A DNA stretch of 23,635 nucleotides from an uncultured Methylophaga sp. (GTDB lineage Bacteria; Pseudomonadota; Gammaproteobacteria; Nitrosococcales; Methylophagaceae), in the NCBI GenBank assembly GCA_947631375.1, contig CANRLD010000005.1:1-23635 (forward strand), written 5' to 3'. The position numbers and the translations under genes are program-made. This document shows positions 1 through 8,236 of this stretch, piece after piece; position 1 is the first letter of the stretch, and each line of letters begins with the position of its first letter. A model generated the notes under the pieces. It was not told the DNA's origin and did no database searches. It saw only the letters and a list, made by a program, of their open reading frames with translations.

Positions 1-295
1 CCATTGCGTTAATGGTCAGATCACGTCGTGCGAGATCGGCTTCTAAAGTAACAGTCGGATCAGCGTGGAAACTAAAACCACGATAGCCGGGCGCAGTTTT
101 ACGCTCGGTACGGGCGAGAGCATATTCTTCGTGTGTCTGAGGATGCAGAAATACGGGAAAATCCTTGCCCACTGGATGAAAGCCCAACTTCAGCATGTTA
201 TCAACACTGCCGCCGACGACAACCCAGTCCTTATCCTTTATCGGTAATCCCAGCAAGCGATCCCGGACACAGCCACCAACTTTATAAATTTCCAT
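1..295 (-). CDS. cca: CCA-adding enzyme (tRNA nucleotidyltransferase), N-terminal part, cut by window edge
   Basis: Adds or repairs the 3' CCA end of tRNAs in the cytoplasm. Translating the minus strand from the ATG at 295 gives 98 residues that start MEIYKVGGCVRDRLLGLP. This is the class II nucleotidyltransferase opening, with the GG-x-VRD motif at residues 7-12 and a KDKDWVVVGG segment near 20-29 that carries the metal-binding acidic residues. The fragment ends at RRDLTINAM, another family signature. Like E. coli Cca, the start lies only a few residues before the GG motif, so the start is secure. The rest of the gene, including any HD domain, lies beyond position 1. It begins 9 nt after the slt stop with only a weak ribosome site, so it is probably translated as the last visible gene of the pil-chp-slt unit. 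No frameshift is visible. Confidence 0.93.
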   Translation of the reverse strand, partial: MEIYKVGGCVRDRLLGLPIKDKDWVVVGGSVDNMLKLGFHPVGKDFPVFLHPQTHEEYALARTERKTAPGYRGFSFHADPTVTLEADLARRDLTINAM

Positions 296-304
296 CAGGC
301 TATA

Positions 305-2245
305 TTAGGGTGTTTTGCCTTGTATTGCAGGCATTCGTTCTGTCAGACGTTTGACGGGTTGGTTTCGTTGGTAGTCATAGGTAGCGGTATAGCTGAATAC
401 AGAGCGAATATAGCGTCGTGTTTCAGAGTATGGGATATTTTCAACCCAAATATCTACAGGCATGGTGCTATCTGGTAACCAGCGTGAAACACGTTGGGGA
501 CCTGCGTTATAGGCTGCGGTTGCCAGTACCGGATTGTTTTGAAACTGGTCCTGCATCCGTCGTATATAAAAGCTGCCCAGCTCAATATTACGCTGCGGCT
601 CATACAGCTCGGAATCACGTTGAAGTGGTTTGTTTATCCAGCGGCCGACTTGTTTGCCGGTGGCTGGCATTACCTGCATCAGCCCCATGGCGCCAGCATG
701 CGAACGTGCGTGTGGATTAAAGGCGCTTTCCTGGCGGGCGATAGCCAGCAGCCAGGAAGCGTCAACACCTACATTGGCACTGGCCTGACGCATTTCAGTG
801 TCATATAACACCGGGAAACGTAAATCCAGCGCATCCCAGTAACGGGCCGCTCCGAGTAGCGCGATGGTTTGATTATGCCAACCCCATTTATGTGTTTCTG
901 TTGCCACGATCTGCAATTGTCGTGGCGTTAGCGTTTGTTGCAGAAAATACGCTTCCCGGCGCGCTTCCAGTAATTCATCTTGCAGAAAAAATTCCTGCAT
1001 ACGCCGCATCGCGGGCAGGGTTTTAATGGCGTTGATTTCTTCTGCATCAGCAACAATCGGCTGATGATTCATCGCATAGTCGATATCAAGCTTGTCAGCG
1101 GCCAGAAAGGCGTAAAAATCCCGTTCATCGACCAAGGTGCGCCATATCGCTTCGGCTTCAGTGCGCTGCCCGGACTCTGCCAGACTTCTGGCCAGCCAGT
1201 ATTGCCAGCGCGCTTGCTGGCGGGTGTCTTTATCCAGGCTGGCGATGGCGCTTTGTACTTCAGGCCAGTTTTGCTGCCATAAAGCAGCACGTACCCGCCA
1301 AGGATGATTTGGGGTGTCACCATAGTACTGAAGTGCTTTTTCGTCACGATCCAAGGCGGCCCAAAGGCCGATGTTGCCTTGAACTTCATGGCGTTGTTCG
1401 GTGGAAAACTGATAATGGTTTTTCAGCCGCTGCCAATGCGAGTACGCTGTTGCAGGATTTCGTCTGGCCAGACGATTCAGACCATGAACAATGATTTCTC
1501 TGGCCATGGCGACATCATGCGCCAATGACACGGTTTGTTCCGGTGCAGATGCTGGCAGTTGTGACAGCAGCGCTACAGGATTGTTATGAATATCTTCCCA
1601 GCGTTTTGCCCATGCTTGAGCCGTGCCGTTTTGCTTCACGGTTTTGGCTAAATAGTTTGCCAGGGAAAATTGTTGATTACGTAACGCCAGCATCATGCGT
1701 TGCCAGCGTAAATCATCCGTTAACCAGCCACGTTGCATGGCATGGTGAAAGACAGGATCACAGGCGTCATCCTGTGAGCTTGCGACTAACCACAGGTCTT
1801 CGAATGCTTCAGCCGCCGCCTGCTGCTGATTGGTGGCAATCAGCGCGCGGGCATAATAGCACTGCCGTTTCGCTGATTGAGGCGTTTGATACGCTTCAAG
1901 ATATTGTTGCCATTGTTGCTTCTGGGCCAGATTATCCAACCAGGATTGCCGCAAACGAATAGTGAAAAAGCTTGGCTCCTGAGTTTGCAGAAAACGTTGA
2001 ATGCTTGCGGATTCTGGCGCGTTTATCCGCTGTTGCAGGTAGAGGTATTGCAGATAATCCTGAAGTGGATAGCCCTCCAGTTGTTGCTGTAATTGCTGGA
2101 ACTGTGAAAATTGATGGGTTTGTAAGGCTTTTTTGGCATGTTGATAAAGTTTGCGTTGCTGATGGATATCCGGCGCAGCAGTAACCTGCACAGGTAAAAC
2201 AACGGCAAACACCAGTAATATTACTAGACGAATAAAGTTTTTCAT
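305..2245 (-). CDS. slt: Soluble lytic murein transglycosylase (Slt70 family)
   Basis: Periplasmic enzyme that cleaves the MurNAc-GlcNAc bond of peptidoglycan to form 1,6-anhydro-muropeptides. The 646-residue product matches the E. coli Slt70 precursor in size. It has a signal peptide (residues 1-23: positive start, hydrophobic stretch, VTA before APD) and a long Gln-rich alpha-helical superhelix region (about 25-440). The C-terminal lysozyme-like domain (about 480-640) has ARQESAF with the catalytic Glu near residue 506, then GAMGLMQVMPAT and TAAYNAGPQRVSRW. All are canonical. The ATG at 2245 follows the chpC stop by 9 nt, which suggests co-transcription with the pil-chp genes. This is an unusual neighbour. 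It may help open the cell wall for pilus machinery, or it may simply be housekeeping recycling; the sequence does not decide. The family call is certain; a role in piliation is inference. Confidence 0.95.
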   Translation of the reverse strand: MKNFIRLVILLVFAVVLPVQVTAAPDIHQQRKLYQHAKKALQTHQFSQFQQLQQQLEGYPLQDYLQYLYLQQRINAPESASIQRFLQTQEPSFFTIRLRQSWLDNLAQKQQWQQYLEAYQTPQSAKRQCYYARALIATNQQQAAAEAFEDLWLVASSQDDACDPVFHHAMQRGWLTDDLRWQRMMLALRNQQFSLANYLAKTVKQNGTAQAWAKRWEDIHNNPVALLSQLPASAPEQTVSLAHDVAMAREIIVHGLNRLARRNPATAYSHWQRLKNHYQFSTEQRHEVQGNIGLWAALDRDEKALQYYGDTPNHPWRVRAALWQQNWPEVQSAIASLDKDTRQQARWQYWLARSLAESGQRTEAEAIWRTLVDERDFYAFLAADKLDIDYAMNHQPIVADAEEINAIKTLPAMRRMQEFFLQDELLEARREAYFLQQTLTPRQLQIVATETHKWGWHNQTIALLGAARYWDALDLRFPVLYDTEMRQASANVGVDASWLLAIARQESAFNPHARSHAGAMGLMQVMPATGKQVGRWINKPLQRDSELYEPQRNIELGSFYIRRMQDQFQNNPVLATAAYNAGPQRVSRWLPDSTMPVDIWVENIPYSETRRYIRSVFSYTATYDYQRNQPVKRLTERMPAIQGKTP

Positions 2246-2254
2246 GAAAACAGC

Positions 2255-2737
2255 TTAAAGTAAATTGGCGTTCAGTGTATTGCTGGATAAATAATTTTGC
2301 AGTTGCATTTCAATGCGATCCAGCTTGGGGATTAAAGCAATATTAGACCCAATTTTGACCCGGCAGTGAAGCCAGTCAGAATCCATAACCTCATCGACAG
2401 GCTGCAGGGCGGTTTCGTTAATCGTGATCAGTTGTGGGGCACCGCAACAGGTAACGGCATATTGTTTGATCCTGGCTTCGCTGTTAATACCATTGATCAC
2501 ACAGAGCTTGTTAATTTGCCGCTCTCCCGGCTGGCAACCAGCCAATATTTCCAAATTAATCACTTGGAGAGGCTGATCGCGCCAGAAAAACTGGCCAATA
2601 TATTCAACAGCATCAATATCGCTATCGGTTATCCTCGGTAAGGGAATCACTTCGGCAATCGTCGGGTTCGGCAGTAACAGATAATACTGTTGCAGCGGAA
2701 TCAACATGCAATGAATAAAGTCAGATTGGTTATGCAT
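2255..2737 (-). CDS. chpC: CheW-like adaptor of the Pil-Chp system, ChpC-like
   Basis: Predicted scaffold protein coupling a chemoreceptor to the ChpA kinase. The 160-residue product is a divergent single CheW-like domain: a hydrophobic opening (HCMLIPLQQYYLLLPNPTIAEV), a WRDQPLQVINLEILAG segment like the CheW core turn, and a CCGAPQLITI strand. An ATG at 2791 is also in frame, but it would overlap chpA by 62 nt. The ATG at 2737 is preferred because AAAGG lies 5 nt upstream (2743-2747) and the overlap with the chpA stop falls to 8 nt, typical of translational coupling. Its place just after chpA matches chpC in Pseudomonas aeruginosa, although chpB, which sits between them there, is missing here. 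Sequence divergence makes the symbol positional rather than proven. Confidence 0.75.
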   Translation of the reverse strand: MHNQSDFIHCMLIPLQQYYLLLPNPTIAEVIPLPRITDSDIDAVEYIGQFFWRDQPLQVINLEILAGCQPGERQINKLCVINGINSEARIKQYAVTCCGAPQLITINETALQPVDEVMDSDWLHCRVKIGSNIALIPKLDRIEMQLQNYLSSNTLNANLL

Positions 2738-5700
2738 AATGACCTTTTGTAATGGCGGATGAATGTTGTTCAACCGGATAGCGAGAACCAAGTTGCTGCT
2801 TCATTGATGCGATCAACTCTTCATCCTGATAGGGTTTGCCAAGATATGCATTCACCCCGATACTCATCGCGCGCTGCCGGTGTTTGTTTCCGGTTCGGGA
2901 GGTGATCATCACAATCGGCAAGTGTTTGAACTGTGCATCATTGCGAATAATCGAGGCGAATTCAAAACCATCCATCCGCGGCATTTCAACATCAAGCAGA
3001 ACGATATCCGGCGTTTGTTCGTATAAATGCGCCAGCGCATCAACACCATCTTTCGCCGTCATCACATCGAATCCCAGCCGCGTTAGCAGGTTGCCGGTTG
3101 CTTTACGCATGGTAATTGAATCGTCCACAATCAGCGCACAAGGCTTGCGGTTGCTGACAGCTTGCTGAAATTTTTCACGGGCGTGCTGTCCACCGCTAAT
3201 GCTGTCAGTTGTCCGATAATTTTCTACCAGTGACGGTATGTCGAGAATAAAGACTACCCGGCCATCACCCAGAATGGTGGCACCGTTAATGGCATTAATC
3301 TGCCCAAGTTGTTGACCAACGGATTTGATAACAATTTCCCTGTTGCTATCAATACTGTCCACGGCTAGAGCAACTTTTATCTCACCGCTTTGAAAGAGGA
3401 GCAAGGGTATTTTTTTCCGCGAATTATCTTGCCAGTTCACCGGCTGTCCCAGCAAATTACCCAGCGGAATAAAGTCATAGGATTCATTATTAAAACGGTA
3501 AGTGTGCTTTTCTTGAGCCATCAGTTCATGCAGTTGCTCAGGGGCGATCCGCTCGCCTGCATTGACTGTGGATAACGGCACGGCAAACTGCTGTTGATTG
3601 GCAGTAATCAGCAATGCCTGCATTACCGAGAGCGTCAGTGGCAGCCGCAAATGAATTTGAGTGCCTTTACCCGCTTGCGATTTAATCGATAAACGCCCCT
3701 TTAGTGCTCTGATTTCGTTGCTGACAACGTCCATGCCCACACCACGACCAGCAAGTTGCGAGAGCTGTTCCGCGGTACTAAAGCCAGATGTCAGGATTAA
3801 CTGAATCAGCGCCTGTTCGTTAGGGATATGCTGAGGATCAATTAAATTCTGGGCGATGGCACGTTGTTTTATCTTGTCGAGATTAAGCCCTTGGCCGTCG
3901 TCAGTGATGCTAATCAACACTTCAGAACCTTCGCGTTGTAACGTGATATGCAGCTGGCCTTCAGCTTCTTTTCCTAGCCTTGCACGTTCCTCTGTTGTTT
4001 CCAGACCATGGGCAATGGCGTTACGCAGAATATGTTCTAGCGGTGCCACAAGGCGATCGATGATAGTGCGGTCAAGTTCCAGGTCGACACCATCGATAAT
4101 CAGTCGTGACTGTTTTTCAAGCGCACGATTGGTCTGGCGGACAGTGCGCTCCAGACGCGGGATGATGGAACTGAACGGCAATAACCGGGTGTGCATTAAC
4201 CCTTGCTGCAGATCGGTATTCAACCGAGATTGCTGTAGCAGTAATACATCGGTTTCGCGCATCAGGTTACTCATTGAGCGACTGATGTTGTCCAGATCAT
4301 TAACGGTTTCGGTCAGGCTGCGTGACAGTTGTTGAATGGTCGAAAACCGATCCAGCTCCAGCGGATCAAACTCGGCATCGATTCCCGGCGCAGTCTCTTC
4401 GTAACGGAACAAAATTTGGGTTTCAGTTTCGATTTCCAGCTTGCGTAACTGTTCCTGCAAGCGGATGACTGTTTCTTCCATCTCTTGTAATTGCAGGTGC
4501 ATCACGCCATGTTGCTGGGTTACCTGATCGCGGGTAATGCTGACCTCACCGGCAAAGTTACTGAGATAATCCAGCAAATCGGCACGAACCCGGATTTTTT
4601 CGACAGTATGAGAGGTGTCTTCTGCTACCGGCATTATCTCGGCAATGGCGTGATCTGCTGATAGTGTCGGCTGTTCTGTGGGGGGGGGGGCCACCGGTTT
4701 CGCACGATCGCTGAAACCCTCTGGCAGAGAGCCGGAGTAGTGTTCAATCTCCTGCAGCAGATCATCGGCTGGCGGAATCGGATGCTGACGAGCGAGTTGT
4801 TCCTGCATTTCTGTCAGACGATCCTGACAGCGTTGCAGCAGATGAAAAAACGCGTTCTCTGGGGGCTGCTGTTGATCCGTTACAAATACTAGCAAGGTTT
4901 CGATCTGATGCGTCAGATCGGCCATCGCGTTATTTGCTGTCAGTCTCGCACCACCTTTCAGGGTGTGGAAATCACGTTGTAGCTGCATTGCCGCGGCTGG
5001 ATTATCCGGTGTTTCCTGCCATTGTCTGATTGCCCGATTGCTCGATTGCAGTAGTTCGGCTGCTTCTTCGGTAAAGGTATCAAGTATTTCGGGATCAATA
5101 TCTGCCCCGGTGGTCTTGTCCAGATCTACCAGTGTGTCGCGGATTTGTTCACGGAAGGCAGTGAAATCTGCTGGTTGCTTATGCTGGATGAGTGCTTCTA
5201 TTTGTTCATTGACGATTTCCAGCGCCTGATCGAGCAGGGTGGCGATGCTTGCGGTGTGATGCTGCGGATGCAAAATGAGCTGTTGTATCAGCTGATAAAG
5301 CATTGCCAGTTGTGGTAATGCAGCATTCTCAGCATTTTCGGCAAGGATGCTGAGTGTTTGGCGCAGTGGCCACACGGCCTCATGGTTGCTTTGCTGCCAG
5401 TCATGTAGCTGCTGGGTGTAGTCATTGAGCAGTATATCGGTCTCCTCAAGAAAACTGATCAATTGCTCCGGTTCCATCGGTGTGGTGGCTGCTTGCTCGG
5501 CTTTGTGCGGGCATAGTGCAAAGATCCGTCTGTCGAGCAGTCGAATATCCGGCTCCTCAGTGCGGGTTTGAACGGACTGCAATAATTGACTGATTTCGCT
5601 GATAATCCCGCTTAGTTCGCCGATTGATGTGTCAGTAAACGACTGTTGCTGGTGATAAAGATTGCGAAAAGTCTGATCCAGTTGTGACGCAATGAGGGCG

Positions 5701-8210
5701 ATAGATTGCACCTTGGCGATATTGCTGCAGCCTTTTAGCGAATGTGCCGCATTGAGCATGTTTTTACTGATGATGTTACCGGGACGTAAGCTGGCTGCTT
5801 CGGCAGACAAGGTTTGTAAATGTTGCTCGGCTTCCAGGTAGAAGATATGTTGCAGTGTGCTATCTTCGTCGGTTTCCGTTTCATCGCTAGAGCTGGTGAC
5901 CAGCTGCCGGCCCAGAATGGTAAGCGCTGCGGCTGACTGGGTGAAGTCACTTTGGCCTTGCGAGAAACGGCTCAGGCATTCATCAGTGACGACCAGTGCT
6001 TCATCGACCAGCGCCATGATTTCATCAGTCAGTTCCAGGCTGTTATCAAGAACTTGATTCAGCAGATGTTCAACAGCCTGTGCCATATCGGCAATTGTTG
6101 TGGCGTTGGCCATACGGCCACTGCCTTTCAGGGTGTGAAAGTGGCGGCGAATCGTTGTCAGGGTAGCGATTTCAGCGGTCTCGCACCAAAGTGGTATCAA
6201 GGTTTGCAGTTCAGCAATGACTTCTTTGGCTTCTTCTACAAAGACAGCAGCAATTTCCGGTTCAATCCCTTCTGCAAACTGCCAGGCTGCTGTTTGGCTA
6301 TCGTCAGCAGCAGATGGCAAATCATCGACGTGAAGATAGGGGATCACTTCCAGCGGAGGCAAATTTGTACTGTCATCATCGGCGATGACCTCGGTTATCT
6401 CAATAGCAGTGGAGTCAGCTGATTCTGATTGATAATCGGGAATTGTCAGTGAGTCCGTTGTGAAGTTCTGTTCAGCAGGTGTATCAGGCTTTGTTGTCGG
6501 TTCAGTGCTGAGCTGAGAGGTTTCCGGCAGACCCGGCTGCAATGTGATATCACTGGGTTTAATTACGTCCGTATCTGTTTGTGCAGCCGTTATTGGCGCT
6601 GTTTCATCCGGCTCGGAAAACTGTTGCAACGTTTGTTCTGCTGTCAGCAGTATCACTTCATCTGTTTGCCCGGATTGATGCATACCTTCGAGATAAAGCT
6701 CAATGGCAGCCAGTATTTCAGCCAGACTCTGTTGTTGCTGGCCGGTGAATACACTTGTTGTGTCATCGACCTTGTTGGCCAGCGTAGAGAGCAGGGTTGC
6801 AACCGAGTACAGATTCAGAATATCCAGACTGCCAGCCAGCATTCGCAAGCTGTTATTCAGTTCGTCATGTACCGACTGCCAGGAAGCTACGGGTTGCTGC
6901 GCGTACAACCGTAGCTGTTCCTTTACTGTGTTGAGTTCATTAAGACATTCGCTCAGTACCGCTCGCTGTAACTGACGGTTAGCCGCATCACCGGCATCTG
7001 TTTGTCGGAGTTGTGATTCAATTTGTAATAAATCATTAGCCAGATCGGTCAGCTGTTGTTGGTAGACCTTTTCGCCAGCAAGACACTGCTGCAGTGCCGT
7101 GTATTGTTTACGCAGTGTCTCACTTTGGGCGTGATGTTGGAGCAGTGACAAGGTGTCCGCCATACTGAGCAGTTGCAGACTGATATCGTTTACGGTCTCG
7201 TCGGGCTGTTGTTGTTCGGCATCAAATTGGCTAATGCGTTCTTTCAACTCTTCCAGTTGTTCCAGCAGCGCCGCTTGGGCATCGTTCAATGCCGAGTCGC
7301 TATGGCCGATTAACTGTGCTGTTTGATCGTAAAAGGTTAGGTCAAAATGTGTTTTCACCGAGCTAACCAGTGGGCCATGGCTGCTGGAGCGCGCGATAAG
7401 GAGGAGTAACTGTTTCAACAGTGTTTGCGGGTAACTGGCAAGCAATGCGGTTTCATCAGTCTCACTAAGTAACCGAATCGGTGCCACCATTTGTCCGATT
7501 AATTGAGTTGCCTTACTGGTACTGCGTAGCCCACGTTGTGCCAGCGTTTCCAGCAATGCTTCGCAAACCCACCAGAATAAAACGGTTTTATCGTGCCGGC
7601 ATTGCAGGCGCAAATGGCGTATAACGCCGCGCATTTTTCGCAGACTATTGTCGTCCTGTTCACGCATCCACGTCAGCAACAAGTGTTGAAAAGCGTGTGC
7701 AACCTTGTGTTTTTCCAGTGTCAGTGGTGATGGGGGCTGGTTTGGGCTTGGTGCGATATCCGCCGGCAGCGGCTGAGTGAGATCCGGCAGGAAAACATCA
7801 CTGTCAACAATCGGTTGTTGTTCCCGTAATGCCCGGAGTTCATTGATTGCATCCAGCAGACATAATGTGTGATCTGGAAAGCTGTCACTCAGTTTGCGCA
7901 AGTAAGTGGGCAGCAGCAGTAAACTGCGTGTCAGCGCTTCCAGCGCCTCATTATGTTTGTCATCAGGGAATGAGCGTAAATATCCGGCGACGGACTGCAT
8001 TTCTGCGGCCAGTTGTTGTGCACCGTGCAGGTTAAGCATTTCCAGTGTGCCATTGATCTGGTACAGATGCTCGACACAACGACTTAATGCTTCGGGTTGT
8101 TGCGGATAGTCAATATAGCTTTGCACAGATTGTAAAGCGGCTGCGAGCGACTTTTGCAGTTCGTCCTGCAGCCATGTCAGGGCATTGTAGTTGCCTCTGG
8201 ATTGAGTCAT
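2730..8210 (-). CDS. chpA: ChpA hybrid chemotaxis histidine kinase (multi-Hpt, CheA core, CheW domain, receiver)
   Basis: Central kinase of the Pil-Chp system that controls type IV pilus twitching, acting on the PilG and PilH regulators. Its 1826 residues are shorter than the roughly 2500 of P. aeruginosa ChpA. The order seen is: an N-terminal helical region with Hpt-like segments lacking the His (near 40-60 and 450); an acidic, Thr/Pro/Ser-rich linker (about 535-630); Hpt domains with HTLKG or HSLKG motifs and phosphorylatable His692, His823 and His1082; a proline-rich linker at 1174-1177 encoded by an 11-C tract; a CheA dimerisation region (about 1203-1330); an ATPase domain with the N box at Asn1397, G1 near 1435 and G2 (AGRGVGMD) near 1487; a CheW-like domain (about 1525-1660); and a receiver (about 1687-1805) with Asp1740. 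GGAG lies 8 nt before the ATG. It starts 26 nt after pilJ. Confidence 0.95.
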   Translation of the reverse strand: MTQSRGNYNALTWLQDELQKSLAAALQSVQSYIDYPQQPEALSRCVEHLYQINGTLEMLNLHGAQQLAAEMQSVAGYLRSFPDDKHNEALEALTRSLLLLPTYLRKLSDSFPDHTLCLLDAINELRALREQQPIVDSDVFLPDLTQPLPADIAPSPNQPPSPLTLEKHKVAHAFQHLLLTWMREQDDNSLRKMRGVIRHLRLQCRHDKTVLFWWVCEALLETLAQRGLRSTSKATQLIGQMVAPIRLLSETDETALLASYPQTLLKQLLLLIARSSSHGPLVSSVKTHFDLTFYDQTAQLIGHSDSALNDAQAALLEQLEELKERISQFDAEQQQPDETVNDISLQLLSMADTLSLLQHHAQSETLRKQYTALQQCLAGEKVYQQQLTDLANDLLQIESQLRQTDAGDAANRQLQRAVLSECLNELNTVKEQLRLYAQQPVASWQSVHDELNNSLRMLAGSLDILNLYSVATLLSTLANKVDDTTSVFTGQQQQSLAEILAAIELYLEGMHQSGQTDEVILLTAEQTLQQFSEPDETAPITAAQTDTDVIKPSDITLQPGLPETSQLSTEPTTKPDTPAEQNFTTDSLTIPDYQSESADSTAIEITEVIADDDSTNLPPLEVIPYLHVDDLPSAADDSQTAAWQFAEGIEPEIAAVFVEEAKEVIAELQTLIPLWCETAEIATLTTIRRHFHTLKGSGRMANATTIADMAQAVEHLLNQVLDNSLELTDEIMALVDEALVVTDECLSRFSQGQSDFTQSAAALTILGRQLVTSSSDETETDEDSTLQHIFYLEAEQHLQTLSAEAASLRPGNIISKNMLNAAHSLKGCSNIAKVQSIALIASQLDQTFRNLYHQQQSFTDTSIGELSGIISEISQLLQSVQTRTEEPDIRLLDRRIFALCPHKAEQAATTPMEPEQLISFLEETDILLNDYTQQLHDWQQSNHEAVWPLRQTLSILAENAENAALPQLAMLYQLIQQLILHPQHHTASIATLLDQALEIVNEQIEALIQHKQPADFTAFREQIRDTLVDLDKTTGADIDPEILDTFTEEAAELLQSSNRAIRQWQETPDNPAAAMQLQRDFHTLKGGARLTANNAMADLTHQIETLLVFVTDQQQPPENAFFHLLQRCQDRLTEMQEQLARQHPIPPADDLLQEIEHYSGSLPEGFSDRAKPVAPPPTEQPTLSADHAIAEIMPVAEDTSHTVEKIRVRADLLDYLSNFAGEVSITRDQVTQQHGVMHLQLQEMEETVIRLQEQLRKLEIETETQILFRYEETAPGIDAEFDPLELDRFSTIQQLSRSLTETVNDLDNISRSMSNLMRETDVLLLQQSRLNTDLQQGLMHTRLLPFSSIIPRLERTVRQTNRALEKQSRLIIDGVDLELDRTIIDRLVAPLEHILRNAIAHGLETTEERARLGKEAEGQLHITLQREGSEVLISITDDGQGLNLDKIKQRAIAQNLIDPQHIPNEQALIQLILTSGFSTAEQLSQLAGRGVGMDVVSNEIRALKGRLSIKSQAGKGTQIHLRLPLTLSVMQALLITANQQQFAVPLSTVNAGERIAPEQLHELMAQEKHTYRFNNESYDFIPLGNLLGQPVNWQDNSRKKIPLLLFQSGEIKVALAVDSIDSNREIVIKSVGQQLGQINAINGATILGDGRVVFILDIPSLVENYRTTDSISGGQHAREKFQQAVSNRKPCALIVDDSITMRKATGNLLTRLGFDVMTAKDGVDALAHLYEQTPDIVLLDVEMPRMDGFEFASIIRNDAQFKHLPIVMITSRTGNKHRQRAMSIGVNAYLGKPYQDEELIASMKQQLGSRYPVEQHSSAITKGHYA
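2743..2747 (-). promoter_or_regulatory. Ribosome binding site deciding the chpC start
   Basis: On the minus strand AAAGG lies 5 nt before the ATG at 2737 and inside the last codons of chpA. It supports the shorter 160-residue ChpC over the 178-residue version from the ATG at 2791, and it indicates coupling to chpA translation. Confidence 0.55.
4680..4690 (-). repeat. Homopolymeric tract of 11 cytosines (G on the plus strand) inside chpA
   Basis: An uninterrupted run of 11 G on the plus strand encodes the end of Ala1174 and Pro1175-1177 of ChpA. With 11 C the 1826-codon frame stays open. Read by hand, losing one C brings a TAA after about residue 1191, and gaining one brings a TAA after about residue 1217. 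Either change would keep the Hpt domains and remove the kinase, CheW-like and receiver domains. Tracts of this length are prone to slipped-strand mispairing, so this is a candidate phase-variation switch. It is also a place where sequencing errors occur. No other run of this length was noticed in the window. Confidence 0.9.
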
Positions 8211-8236
8211 ATGCGTTTCTCCGCCCCCAGGCTGTA

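Noticed and set aside
1525..1962. 145-codon open frame on the plus strand opposite slt
   Set aside because: Antisense to the well-conserved Slt superhelix region, with no recognisable motif; a shadow of the real gene.
2738..2791. Longer ChpC start at 2791
   Set aside because: It would overlap chpA by 62 nt and adds residues that do not look like a CheW N-terminus; the ATG at 2737 has a better ribosome site.
3856..4335. 159-codon open frame on the plus strand opposite chpA
   Set aside because: It lies fully antisense to the conserved CheA kinase core, has Ser/Arg-rich composition typical of a shadow frame, and no ribosome site or family resemblance.
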